Shown: positions 13,101-27,300 of the stretch, in pieces
Layout of the letters: every line of letters starts with the position of its first letter
Numbering within the stretch: position 1 is the stretch's first letter
NCBI GenBank assembly: GCA_033961575.1
Contig: CM066734.1
Location: 81,366,501 to 81,430,500, forward strand
Length of the DNA stretch: 64,000 bases
Direction of reading: 5' to 3'
DNA from: Aselliscus stoliczkanus
Lineage: Eukaryota > Chordata > Mammalia > Chiroptera > Hipposideridae
The notes under the pieces: model-generated
Told to the model about the DNA's origin: nothing
The model's database searches: none
What the model saw: only the letters and a program-made list of their open reading frames with translations
Program-made: the position numbers and the translations under genes

Positions 13101-15257
13101 CAGCCTAGAAAGAGAAGCCCCAGCCCGGATGGTTTCCCTGCTGAATTCTATCAAGCACTGAAAGAATATGAATTCTTCACAAACTTTCAAAAAACAGAAG
13201 AGTACTTCCCAACTCACTTTTAGTATTATCCTGATGCTAAAATTCAACAAAGATATCAGAAGAAAACTATAGACCACAAAAATTCAACAAAATACTGGCA
13301 AACCAAACTAGCAACATATAAATAGAATCATATATTGTGACCAAATGGGAATTATACCAGAGATGAAGTTCGGTTTAACATCCGAAAAACAACTGATGTA
13401 ATACATCATATCCATCACAAACAAAAACCACATAATCATCTCAGTAGATGCGAAAAAATATTTAACAAAATACAACCCCTCTTGATAAAAGCACTTAATA
13501 AACTAGGAATGGGCTCAGCAAAGGTACATATGGGATTCCAATGGTCACTATAATGTTTTGCTTCTTAAGTGAGGTCATGGGGAATCAGGTGTTTTTTTCT
13601 TTTGGTTTTTTGGGTTTTTTTTGCATACCTGAAATATTCTATTAAAAGAAACTGAATGAGAAAGAAGATATGAGAATGGTATGGCTTGAAAAAGTTAAAT
13701 AGAATGTGTATGGGGTATCTTTTAGTACCATAATGATATACACTAATATACTTGGACACTCCGTCATTCATTTCGGTACCTCCCAAACACCTTACAGGTT
13801 CACACATACTTAGTATTTGTTAAATGAATGAAGGCAAAAATGCTTTCTATATCATAAGCAAAAATGCATTCTATATCAAAAGCAAAAATTCAGGGCCGGC
13901 CGAGTGGCGCATTGGTTAAGCGCTGGTTTTGGGATGCCAGCGGCCCAGGTTCGGATCCCACATGAGGGCCAGTGACACTGCCCTCTACAGCTAACAACAG
14001 CTCCACCTGGAGCTGGGCTGTGCGAGCCCCTGTGATGGTGTGGGCTGCAGCCCCTGCTGCAGTGGGCTGCCATAGGCTACAGTGAGTGGCCCGCAGCCAG
14101 CGTGAGCGGCCAATAGCCGCGGTGAGCGACATCCAGAGGCCAGCGACTGATCTGCCTCATCCGGGAAGAACGCAATGACGATACCAACAAGGGCCAGTGA
14201 AGCAACATCCTCTGCAACTAGACTGAAGAACAAAAAGACAGCAACTTGTCTGTTCCCCTTCCCCGATTCCCCAACGCTGTTCCCCTCCGCCAATTCCCCA
14301 ATAAAATCTTTAAAAAAAAAAAAAAAAAAAAAAAGCAAAAATTCAGCATTAAGAACAATACTTAACTCACTAAATTGTTAAGACTGATAAAAGAATTCAC
14401 TGAAAGTACCTAGCAAGTACTCAGTGTATAAGAACTCAAAATACATTAACTACTATCATCTTAGGAAGAGATGTATTATGATGTATTCCTAATTATTAAA
14501 ATCACATTAACCTCACTTAAAAGGAAGCAAATTAAAGTGTATACTTACAAATGATTAAGATGGTAAATTTTACGTTATGTGTTTTTACCACAGTAAAAAA
14601 ATAGAAAGCAACTCTCAGGCAATAATATTTGCCTTATTAAATTTATCACTCACATCCCATGTGCCATATATTACTCCCAATTTTAATATGAGGAAACAAA
14701 TTCAGAGTACTGAATTGCCTGGGGTATCATCCAGCTAATAGCAGAGCGTGAATACCAGGTCTGTCAGGCTGCAGAGACCTTTATACTAAACTGCCTTTCT
14801 ATAAATGATTAAACAACATAGAGAAACTATTAAATGCCGAACACAAAAATAACTACGTCGTACACATAATTAACATTACCCAGAATGATCAAGACTTTTC
14901 TTCTTATCCATGTCTTTCTCATCACATTCCAATGACTCATTCTGGGAACAACCAGAAATTTCATGATGGTCAGTACTTCCTCTAGAATCTTTTGCATTTA
15001 CAATCTTCTGTGTTCTTGAGCTGCCTGGATTAGCTCTCTTCTTCCCTTTAAATGGAACAGTCTTTTTCTCAGTATTCTTAGATGATTGATTTTTTTTTTC
15101 AGCAGCTTTTTGTCTACTGATGTGATACACTGACAATTCATCTGTTATTGAAGAAATGTTATTATAAGCAAGACCTGAAAGATTCAATAATAAACCTAAA
15201 GTTAGCATAACGTTTATTCAGGTTATCTGGCTCACTGAAATACTAACATGATTTATT

Positions 15258-15307
<50 letters not shown>

Positions 15308-18300
15308 GATATATACATACATACACACACATTAATCTCATAAGCTACATCCATTTTCAAATTACCTTCATAAACTATGTGTTCTTTCATTTTTTGATAC
15401 ATGTACAAAAACCTTCAAATTTATCACAAGCATCCAAAACCACCCTCTCTGGATCTGCCCACCATTCTTCTATGTATATTGTAATGTTATACCTACAAGT
15501 ATATTAAAATCTGAAATCTTGATATCCTTCCCAAATCTGCTTCTCTCACACCTTTACTCATCTCAGTAAATAACTGAGATCCATTCTACTTGTTTGGGCA
15601 AAAAAACCCTGAGTCATCCTAGACTCCTCCTCTTTAACTCCAATCTATTAGTACCTCTTGTGTTACCCTCCAAAAATATCATGAATCCAACCACTTTTAG
15701 TTTCTTCTCTCCTCCAATCTAGTGTCCATGCTTCCATTTTTGCCTAGCCCTAGTTTCCTCTCTACACAGCAATAAGAATCCTTTTAAAAGAAAGTCTGCC
15801 AAGTTACTTTAGTGCTTAAAATGTTCCAGTAGCTTCCCAATACACTTCATCTAAACTCTATCACAGCCTGCCTCTGACTTTACCTCCCCTGGCTTAGTCT
15901 TCTTCAACCATTCTGGCCTTCTTGATGTTCCTCAAACACCAAGCATGCCCTATTAGCACCTATACAAACACTGTTCCATTGGTCTAGTTATTTGTATGGC
16001 TCCCTCATCACATATGCGCCCTGAAAGATCATAATGCGCTCTCATCACCATCTTTTATAAAACAGTATTCTGCTCTGTCCTCTTATCCATCTCCACCTCT
16101 GCCATCTACTTCCCATCTCTATCCTTTATCTGTTTTGTTTTTATTACCTGTCACTTCATGAATTATATATCATATTGTTGGTCTTCCCCATTAGAATTTA
16201 AGTCCGCAGAGAGCAAAAATTTTTTGCTTTTTGTTTTGTTTTTCCATAGCTATATCCCTATATCTAGAATACTGTATATGAGAGCCTCAATAAATATATT
16301 TATAATTAACTGATTTAACATTATTATCAATGACCCAATTTAACTCCGTCCTAAATAGTTTTTTTCTGGAGAAGTCAACATAAAGCCTGTTACAGGGTGA
16401 TTTTTTGGGAGCTCCCAAATAACATAATTTAAATGAAAATACTTACTCTGCTCTGATTTTACCACCCACCAATTAGATGGACGCCTGGAAATTCTTCGAC
16501 TTCTCATGACAGTTGAAGTCACTTCTTCAGGTACAAGTTCGTTCTTCTTGGACCCACCTGAAAAGTCCTTCTTTTCACGTTCCCTATTTTTTTTCCTATT
16601 ATTTGTATGAAGAACATTGGTGCTACTTTTCTTATTTCCTAAATTAAAGAAAACCATAAAAACAATTCATAATGTACTGATTGAACCAAAGTGTTTTCAG
16701 ACACTTAATTTTTTAAAAAAACTCTCAATTATAGGAACTTCTTCAATTTATCCTGCTTCTTGTCATCTCTATTGTTTAAAAGTTACGTGTTCTCAATAAG
16801 ATCTCTAACTTTCTGCCAATTAAATGCAAACTTTCCACATTGCTTGAAAATTGACAATACATGGCTGAGCCAAAAATAAATAAACATATTCTGAGGAAAA
16901 ATGAAATATATGATACCATCCGACTACTTACCAATGTCCCAATGAAAGAGAGTTAACTACTGCTTTTATGTTTTAAATTCATGATTTCTATTAACCTAGT
17001 TTTTGGAAGAGGAGACTTAAAGTGTGTTTTCAATAAAGAGATCTTTCCTATATAAAGGAAAGGTTGTAAACAGAATTTTAAAAAGAGGAAATAGGATGAA
17101 TAGAAGCAATGACTATGGCAAGTTAAATAGTTAATTGAAAAGGTTTGGCATCAACAGTAATTCATTTTCCTCAAAGGCAAATGGGTAAAAAAAGAATCTA
17201 ACAGAAGGAATAGATAAATTCTAGTTTTATTTTTGTGACTAACAACCAGGAAGGAGGAGAAATCAGGGAAATACAGACTATTTCAATATAAATATTGCAG
17301 CTGAGATAGGCACAACCACCAAAATGAAATGAGTTTAACAATAGAGAATTTCACTTTTTCAGGAATAGATTCAAAACATTAAATGTTAGTAGACAAAATG
17401 GAAAATTTCCTTGATCAAATAAATTAAGAAATCAGCATTTATTAAGCTGAGACAAAGATTATTATATCCCAAAGAAGGAATTAAAATTATATCAAGTAAA
17501 AATATATAGAGTAAATAAACTGTATAAAAGTATGTAAGACCAACAGAGCAGGTATTACATATAACCACAGAATTAGTTATTAAACTATATAGAATAAAAA
17601 GAAGGAAAACAGTTATATCACCATCATCTGGGAAAGATTGTTTAGAAATATAGAATCTTGGGTCCCACCTCACACCTACTGAGTCAGTTTATCAATCAGT
17701 ATTTTAACAAGACCCACAGGAATTCAAGTGCACATGCAAGTTTGAAAACACTGTTCATTCCCTCAGTTAAACCTTACTGGGGAGTAGAGAGATAGAGGAA
17801 GAAATGAGCCAAATTATGTCAAGATCCCTTACAGCAGTGTCTCTCTGATTCTACTTTGATAAGTTATAGGATTTAGAAATACAGTAATACGTTGGTTTGC
17901 GAGCATAATTCGTTCCAGAAACAAACTACTCATACTGAAAGACATCGCCTTGTTTACCAACATTAAAATGTATTAGAAATGTCTGCTCGTCTTGCAGAAC
18001 ATTTGCAAACCAAGTTACTTGCAATCCAAGGTTTTACTGTACTCCGAATTTGGAATAAAGAGAATGATACATGCTTATAAAAGAGGTAAGAAAAAATATT
18101 AGCCTTAATGACAGTGAACAAGGCACCAAAAAGTTGATGATAAAGGAAAGAACCTACTTTACCAATATCGTGTTTAATAATATAAACAATAGTGAAATAA
18201 ATAATGACAATGGGAGATACTGGAAGAGCCACAACATACAAAGTAAAAATTCAACAGTAAAGATCTTTTAGGGAGTAGAAGTAGAAACAATAAAGGATCA

Positions 18301-21300
18301 TTTACAAAACACAAAAGCAAATATATAGAACTTTCAACATGGCTGCCACTGATTCGTAGTTTAAGAAATTATCTGCCCAGCTGAAAGAATCCTCATTGAA
18401 GAATTTCATTTTCCTGCCCCCTTTTTCTCCATTCTCAGTTCTCTTCTCCAACTCCTTTTCTTATATCTCCCCTACTTTTCCCCTTTCCTTTATGCTTGTC
18501 AAAGCATCCTCAGGAAGTGCTCTAACAAATGAGAGGTGCTCATGATGAGAGATTATTGCCCATGTTCATGAATCAATTTAAAAAAAGTAATAATAATGTG
18601 AACAACAATTGAGGGGGAAAAGAATCTGAAGGACAAAAAATGCTATCCCCAGCGCCGGCCGAGTGGCTCAGTTGGTTTAGAGATGACTTAGAGCGTGTGC
18701 TCTGAGCAACAGGTCCGCTGGTTTGATTCCCACATGGGCCAGTGAATACTGCGCCCGAGCTGAGCTGTCGATGAGCTGCCAACAGGTGGAAGGATGACTC
18801 AACTGGTGTAACAACAAGATTGCCTGTTCAATGGTGGTCTAGAACCACCTGTAACTGGAGATTGAACTTGGCGCCTTGAGTTGAGCTGCCACCCGGAGGG
18901 CTCAGTGGATAGGGCATGCGTTCTTAACAAGGCTGCAGGGTTCGACTCCCACATGGGATGGCGGCTACGCCCGCCCGCAACTAAGATTGAACACAGCACC
19001 TTGAGATTAGAGGCCACGAGCTGCCGACGGGAAGCTTGAAGAACAACGAAGATTGAAGAACAACTTGGCTGGTCCCCCCTCTTACCCCCCAATTCCCCAA
19101 CACTGTTCCCCTTCCCCAATTCCCCAGTTCAAAAAAAAAAAATGCTATCACCAAAGATTCACTTGGACAGTGATAAAGAATATCACACAAAATCAAAAAC
19201 AAACCACTGAAGAACATTATTTCAGAAACCAGTTCAGGATCAGCAAAAGTTGGAAATTGAATGACAAAGAATTTAGAAAACTAATAAACAAGAACACATA
19301 CAAAAGATACAACTGATACATGAACAGTTGGTAATATGAATAGAGTTGACTAACAAATGAGGGGACATGTCATAAATTAGGCAAGTAGCTAGAAAAAGAG
19401 CTGACTTACAAGTGATCAATTTTTACTACTGTAGAAAATTTTACATATTTACATGTAAAGAAGTGATTCTGAGGGTGGGGCAGGTTCTAATAAACACAGA
19501 AAAATTATTCATCCAAAACAGAGTAATATTTCTGTTACTGATGATAATGTATTTCAATGACCCAAAGATATGATAACTTAAGGTTAAGATCTGGGGGATA
19601 TTTTAGGAAAAGGACAGATATAACCCCTGTTCTCATGGAAATTTAAGTCTAGACTATAGAAGGAAAATCAGAAATTCAGCAAGTAATTATGTTTGATAAA
19701 ATAAAAAGGAAGCATATATAGAAACATATTGGGCAGTAGGGTAATAATCCAGGAAAGTGATATTTAAACTGAGTACAAAGCTTAGGAGGGAACAGGGTAC
19801 ATTTAAGAAAAATTTCCTAAGCAAAAGGAACAGCACATTAAAAGGCCCACAGTTGAGAAAGTCGTCTGTTTATGAAACTGGAAGATATTCATTATAAAGC
19901 AATCCGGGAAATAAATCTTAAGAGGTAGAGAGGGGCCAGAGAATATGCATATAAATTGCTACAAAAATCTAAGAAATAAGTGACCGTAGGTTGGCCAAGG
20001 GGAGCAGCAGAAAGAAAGAAGTATCAGATCTGAAAACTACTTAGGAAGAAGTCAAAAGACTGGCTTCCTATGGGTTGCTAGGTAAAGGAAACAGTTAAAG
20101 ATGATATGGTTTCCTTCTTGAGCTATTAAGATTTATTATGGCTCCATTTATGAAGACAGGAAAACTAGAGGAAGAAGAATATCCTACTGGAGGAATTTAG
20201 TTTCCAATATGTTCAGTTTGAGAAGCCTGTGAGGCATCAAAAGTAGAAAAATCAATTGTCAATAAAAGTCATCAGTTTAGACAATACAAGTTTGTCAAGG
20301 TGTCTTTTTTTTTTTTAATTACAGTTTATTGGGGTGACACTGATTAGTAAAGTTACATAGGTTTCAGGTGTATAATGCTGTAAGGCATCATCTATACATC
20401 ACATTGTGTGTTCACTACCCAGTCAGTTCTCCTATCATCAGATATTATATTTGATCCCATTTACCCTCATCTACCACGGCTTTCTCCCCTTACCCTCTGG
20501 TAACCACTATTGTCTGTGTCTATGCATTTTTGTTTATTTGTTTGTCTTTTTCCTTTGTTGTTTTCAGTTTTATATCCTACATATCAGTAAAATCATACGG
20601 TTCTCAATTTTTTCTGTCTGACTTATTTCATTTAGCATAATAATCTCAAGATTCATCAGAGAAATGCAAATAAAAATCACAATGAGATATCACCACCAGT
20701 TACGATGGCTATCATCAAGACAATAAGTGTCGAAATGTCTTTTGAATTAAAGACAAATTATCATCAGAATAAAAATGTATTTGGAGTTAAATTATCTTCA
20801 TATTATTAGTCTTTGAAAACTGATATGGTTGGCAGAATAATGGTCACCTTAATCCACAAAATCTGTGAAAATGTTATCTTTTAAGAGACTGCATATGTGA
20901 TTGAGGTTATAAAACCTTAAAATAGGGTGATAATATTGGATTATCCATCTTGACCCAATCTCATTACATGTGCCCTTAAAAGCAGTGGTTAGAGAGAGAG
21001 ATAGGACAACGGAAGAAGAGAAATCTAAAATGTGAGAAGGCTGGCATTACTAGCTTTGAAGATTCAAGAGGAGAGCCATGATTCAAGATATATAGATGAC
21101 TTCAAGAGGCTGAAAAGGCACAGATTTGCTGCTAGAGCCACGAGAAAAAGATGCAACATTGTCAACACCTTGATTTTAGCCTTGTGAGATCCACTTCAGA
21201 CTTCTGACCCACAGTACTTCAAGATAATAAATGCATGTTGTTTTAAGCCACTAAGTGTATAGTAATTTATTATGACAGCAATAGAAAAATTAATACAATT

Positions 21301-24300
21301 GGTATGGTAGTTAATCAGAATGTTATATTTCCCGAACCAATCTAGATCAAAAGGAACTTAATACACATGAAAACTAGTGTGGAAAATATAGCAGGTACTC
21401 AATAAACCTAGGAAATTTTGGATATATCAAAATTTTGTGCCTTCAAATTTGTGGCTTAATATTCTACTTAAGGGACTAGCAAGAAACAAACTTTCTTATA
21501 TGTAACAATCACCCTCAATTTAGTCAGATTCTTTATGTTGTAGTTTCTTAAAATGGCCAACTACTAATTAGAAATTGAAGGAAGCAAAAAATTAACAATT
21601 CCAATAAAAATATGGGACATGCCTAACGTTTACAAAAGAGATCTACAAAATAGAAAAATTTGCTTTTTTCCCTTTCTTGAGCAGTTTTTCTCAAATATAC
21701 AAAAGCACACACACAAAAAATTGAAATCAGGCGACTATTATTTCAGGTGGTATAAAGTCTGTGATATAGAATACACAAAAAGAAAGCTAAACTAATGAAT
21801 AATTAGGTAATAACTACATTAAGGTAGAATTTGTTTTTATAAATACTAGCTTAAATATTATACTTTAATATGAACTTTCTCCCCTCTGAGCAATATTGCA
21901 TAGTCATCTAGAACCTTCAGGCACATATACAATTCTGGTCAAGGGAGTTTTCTGGTTAGCTAACAGTTTTTCCAATTTGAGTATCAAAGACATTTTCACT
22001 ATTTTACAACTTCTTGATGGCGCTTAAAAAAATATGGGCCCTTGGATGGGACAGATCCTGGGCCAGTATTTTTTAACCTCCTTTGAGTGACATCTCCTTA
22101 TAGGATTGTCAAGAAAGATTAAACTATATTATATACACATAAAGTGCCTAATACATTGGATATGTGTTTTCTATTCTACTGACTACTCTGGAGAAAAATT
22201 TTTTCTAGAAGAATAACTGCCTTTTTTCTCTATTACTTAAAAAGTGGTACAAAAAAAACATAAATTGATCTATTCTTCATGAAGTGTCATCATTACAAAC
22301 CTCAATCACTGTATAATAATGACATAAGGAGGGTGGTCACACCCCACATTTGTGGGGGACAATCCCAGTTTATGCTTACTGTCTTTTGACATCCTCTCTT
22401 ATGCTCACGTGTCCCAAATTGGATGCTCAAGGATACAGTGACCCAAGATAAAAAGATCTATTGAGGTATTAGTCAGATCACTGTTGTCTGTGTTTCCCTT
22501 TATCATCCTGTGAATGTATCTGTTGATCTAGAGACCCCACCAGACTGATCCTTTTTTAATGGTGAAAACTGTGTCTTAGTAATCTTTGTTATTTCAGTAT
22601 TTAATACTGTTTCTGGTATTTAATGACTGTTAGAGAAATGACTAAATGATAGCATAGAACAGTATGGATTTTTATCCTATAAGAAATAGCTCCGCACCAT
22701 CCTGGATTTTTCTTTCCCAATTTATATTTAAATAAATCTCAAGAAGATATGATGCTGTCTTATTTGAGTGCTTTTAACTACCTGGTTTATTAGTCTTCCC
22801 CTTTCACTTCTCCCTTTATATGTACTTGCCATGTTAGAAGTTACACACATACACCAAAAATCAAAGGACTTGGAATTGTATCATATGTAAAATAAAGAGA
22901 TCCCACAGAAGAGTCTACAGGCTTTTGAGGCTCTGTGTAAATTTAGGTTTATTCTGCCTACTAATCAAAGCTAAACAGGAATATTACAAAAACATAAAGT
23001 AGTAGAATAATGTTCACAGTTATATTTAACATAAACACTTACCCATAGGTGGCATCTGTTTTTTGAAAATGTGAACATTTTTCATCTCTTCACACTCTTG
23101 CATATTTCTGTCTGAATCTCTTTGTGACTTGTCTTGGGCAATATGTGACATATTTATATTCTTATCTTTAGACTGTTCCACATCAACCTGTACTTCAACT
23201 ACATTGCCCTCAAATTTTCTTTTCTGTTTTTCTTTTATAGTCCTTTTGCTTCCAGATGACTTTTCTGCATTCTTAGAATACATTTCATATTTTGTAAATC
23301 TACAATTACTTTCCATTTCGTCTGTCAAAGCACAATTCCTACCCAGATTTTTTTGTTCAGAAAGCAGAGATTTCTCTACTGGGTGAGCTTTGCCGAAATG
23401 TTTGTCACTTGTCAAAGTCGTAGGTGATACACTGCGATGTTTTTCTCTTGACTTCTTATTTTGATGCAGTGTGGTGCTGTCAGTAGGGGATACTGTGTGT
23501 TGTTTCTGAGGAACAGGCTTCCTTGGTATAGAAATCCAAGATCGACTGGCAAAACCTCTATCTGATTCATCAATTATAAATTCATCCTCTAACAACTTCG
23601 TATCATTTGCAGGAGATGAATGAGGTGGAGCAGTTGCTATATGCCTAACAACAGGACTAAAAAAAGACGTCACAATAATTAATAGCTCAAAAAAATAAAG
23701 CTTTTACCTTTATTTTACTTAGGGAAGAAAATAAAATAATCGAATAGTGAATAAAATCCACATATCTTTTAAAGAGCAGTTCACATGTCTCCTCAATTTT
23801 CCTTTACCCTTAAAAATCCGTCCCCCCTTTCACATTTCTATAACATCTGATCACACTCATGTATTACACTAATGGGAGCACAGAAATTTAGAGCTGAAAG
23901 AAACCTACATATCAACTAATTTGATGTCCCTCACCCATTATATATTTATTAAAGAGTTGAAATCCAGATGTGTAAATATAGCCCAAATATACTGACAGTC
24001 CAAAACTGCATGCCATTATTATGTTATATATTAAATATTTTTAAATAACATTATAATATAAATTACACACACAAAAAAATTATGTTTATATAGGTGTCTT
24101 TTGGAGCCTAAATTTCTTCACACCTAAATTGAGTTTCTAGACCCAATTCCAACAAGCAGTGGGGGAGGGAGGAGTCTTTCCCCAACACCAACAAACAATT
24201 CCCCGACACCTGGAGTGTCTGAGAATTCAACTGAATTCTGACCTCATCGACCCAGAGACAGTGTCAGATTCCACAGATTATGGGTTCAGTCCTACAAAAC

Positions 24301-27300
24301 TGTCCCCACATATACATACGCTTCAGGTGCCAACCAAAGCCCAGACTCTTGCTTCTGACTGACTAGTTACACACTGGAGGTTCTCAACTATCTCCTCCAA
24401 GTCAGAATGCAAATTCCAAGTCCAGACTGTCACCTGTACTTCCAACCAAGGGGCTGAAAATGAGAGGTTTCTACAAATCCCTCCTTAGGTTTGATTAATT
24501 TGCTAAAACAGCTCACAAAACTCATGGGAACATGTTACTTACTAGATCACTGTTTTTGTAATAGGATATAACTGAGCAACAGCCACATGGAAGAGATGAA
24601 TAGGACAAAATATATGGGAAAGCATTCCACGCTTGCCACATCTCCAAGTGTTCACCAACCCGGAAGCTCTTCAAACCCGTCCTCTGGGTTTTTAATGGAA
24701 GTTTTCTTAGTAGTCATGATTGATTAAATCACTGGTCTTTGACAGATTGGCTCAACCTCCAGCCCAGCCCCTCTCTCCTCTCTGGAGGTCTGGGGTAGGA
24801 CTAAAAAATTCCAACACTAATCACATGATTGGTTCCATTGGTAGCCAGCCCCCCATTCCTACAAATGCTTTCGAAAAGTCACTTCATTTATGTAACGGAA
24901 GACACCTTTCTACACTCTCAACACTTAGAAAATTCCAAGAGTTCTGGGGGTTGTGAGCCAGGAATTGTGGATGAAGACCAAACAAATATGACAAATATAT
25001 TCCGGTCATCTGAATGACCAATTATATATTGCTTATAAATCACAACATTGTAAGAGCCAAAACAAGATTATTTCTCAGACACCTTCAACTCTTAATATTC
25101 TAAGAAAATACTTATAAATTATATACCAAATTATATTATATAAAAATTCATTCCAAAGTTGAATAATTCACACACATTTGCAGATGTTTCAATATTATAA
25201 TCATGGTATAGAAATGGAGTGTATGTAGAAAGGTAAGTGAACTGGATTAAAGAGCACCTATTCCAATTAGTTGGGAAAGCTTTCCAGAGAAGGAAGAAAT
25301 TATTCAAAGGATAATAACCCTCCAAAATTCATAAATTAAAACCTAACCCCCAATGTGATAGTATTTTAGGGTGGGGCCTTTAGCAGGTAGTTAGGTTATT
25401 AGGCTGAAGTGGACATGAATGGAATTAGTACCCTCACAAAAGAAAATGGAGATTGGTATATGACAAAGGAAGAAGGTGTAACAAAGCAGGAACAACTGCA
25501 AATGACCAAGCTGGTAGAAACAGTTAACTAGGTGATGGCCTTAAGTACCAGCTGACAAACCTGAAGTTTATCCTATAGACCAATGGTTCTTACCCTACTG
25601 CCATTAATTCTAGTTAATTAATGTGCAGCCAGTTAAGAATCAGTTTTGACATTGTAGAACCACTGAAGCTTTTTAAGTAGGGAAAAACAGATTATAATTT
25701 ATTTTGTAACTATCCTTTTATTGACACAATCAGAAGAAACTGAAAAAAGATTTATAACCTTAATAGTGAAATACAGGCACCCTGAAATAATTTTATTTCT
25801 AAATACTGCTTCATTTTTTTAATATCATACAAACTAGAAAGTGCTCATGAGCAGAAGCAATGAAAGCTGAATAAACTTATTTTCTGTCACATCTAATTAG
25901 TACCTATTAAAAGAGGGTTTGGGGATGATTTACTGATAAGAAACTACACTCTCCTTACAGGTTAAGCATAATTTCAATTAACATTTTGTCAATTAAGAGT
26001 CACTTCCAGCTAAGTAGCATTAAGAATCCTTAGAAACTGTTCATAAAATATGAAAGAAAATATGCCTCAAAAGACAATTTCATAATAACTCACCTGGATT
26101 CACTTTTTCTTTTTAAAGTTTCTAAAAATAATGTTGAAAAACTCTTTTTAGCTTGTGGTTGAATTTCATATTCTGAATCTTGCATTATTTTCTGAGATGT
26201 TCCTGACGCTTTGCTATCTTGTGGTCTTTCTGATACTTCATCCTCTACATCTGATACTTTATTCTCTATTTCTACTTGCTCCAAAATATCTTTATCTTCA
26301 AAGTTTAACCTAAAAGGTTAAAAAGAAGGCAAAATGAATGCTCCCACAGTTTGTTGAGTTATGAGTTTTCCTGAACTCCCTTATAGTGACAACACAGACC
26401 ACTTACAAAAATTTCCTCTGGGACCTTGTTTAAAATTTATAAAAGCTGATTTGCAATCTCTCATATAAAATATATAGGAAAATTGCTGAGAAAACTTGTT
26501 TTGTATTTGTCAATAGAAAAAAATAAAAAAGAATGGTTAAATTATGCACTTTTTAATATAAAAGTAGGATTGATATTATTTAAATAAATAAAAGTTACCC
26601 TTTTTTACTCTTAGTAGAAATCTCAGTATTTGAGGACAGTATATTTACTGAATTTTCAAAAGTGTAGGTCTCTGTCTTTTGGGTAATAGGTGAAATAGCA
26701 TTTTGCGATACAGATGTTTTTGCATCCAAAAGAATAGAAGGTGAGCCAACAGATAAATAAAATTCCTCATCAGCTTCATTGTGATGATGTTTTAGTTTTT
26801 TACTTGACATTTTCTTTGAGTCAGGTGTATTTTTAGAACCAACATCAGTTGCCAAAATTTTCTGATGAACTTCACGGGCCTCATCTAGAAGAAATTATAT
26901 GAAGATATTTAAAATTTTAAAATAATATGTGCTTTCAAAAAGTACCAAATGTGTTTTAAAATTCATCAACAATTTAATTAGAAATAGTTTTCAGAAGAGT
27001 CACAGATCATTAAGTTTATAATCAAAGATCTGTAATTAAAATACATGGGTATGTACTTTAAAAGTTGTAGTTTATTAAATTAATGAACTGCAATATATAT
27101 TTAGTCCAAGCTCTTAAGTTTTGAAATGACAGGAATCTTCAAACACAGAATATTCACAATTTTACTGATACAGTCAATTTATTCAAGATTTGAATAAATC
27201 TATGCACAGCTTAAATAATGAAGTAACCTTAGGGAAATTATGAGATTCAATCTTTATATTGAGAGTCAGTAAACAGAGAAGCCAGATGAGCACATATTTA

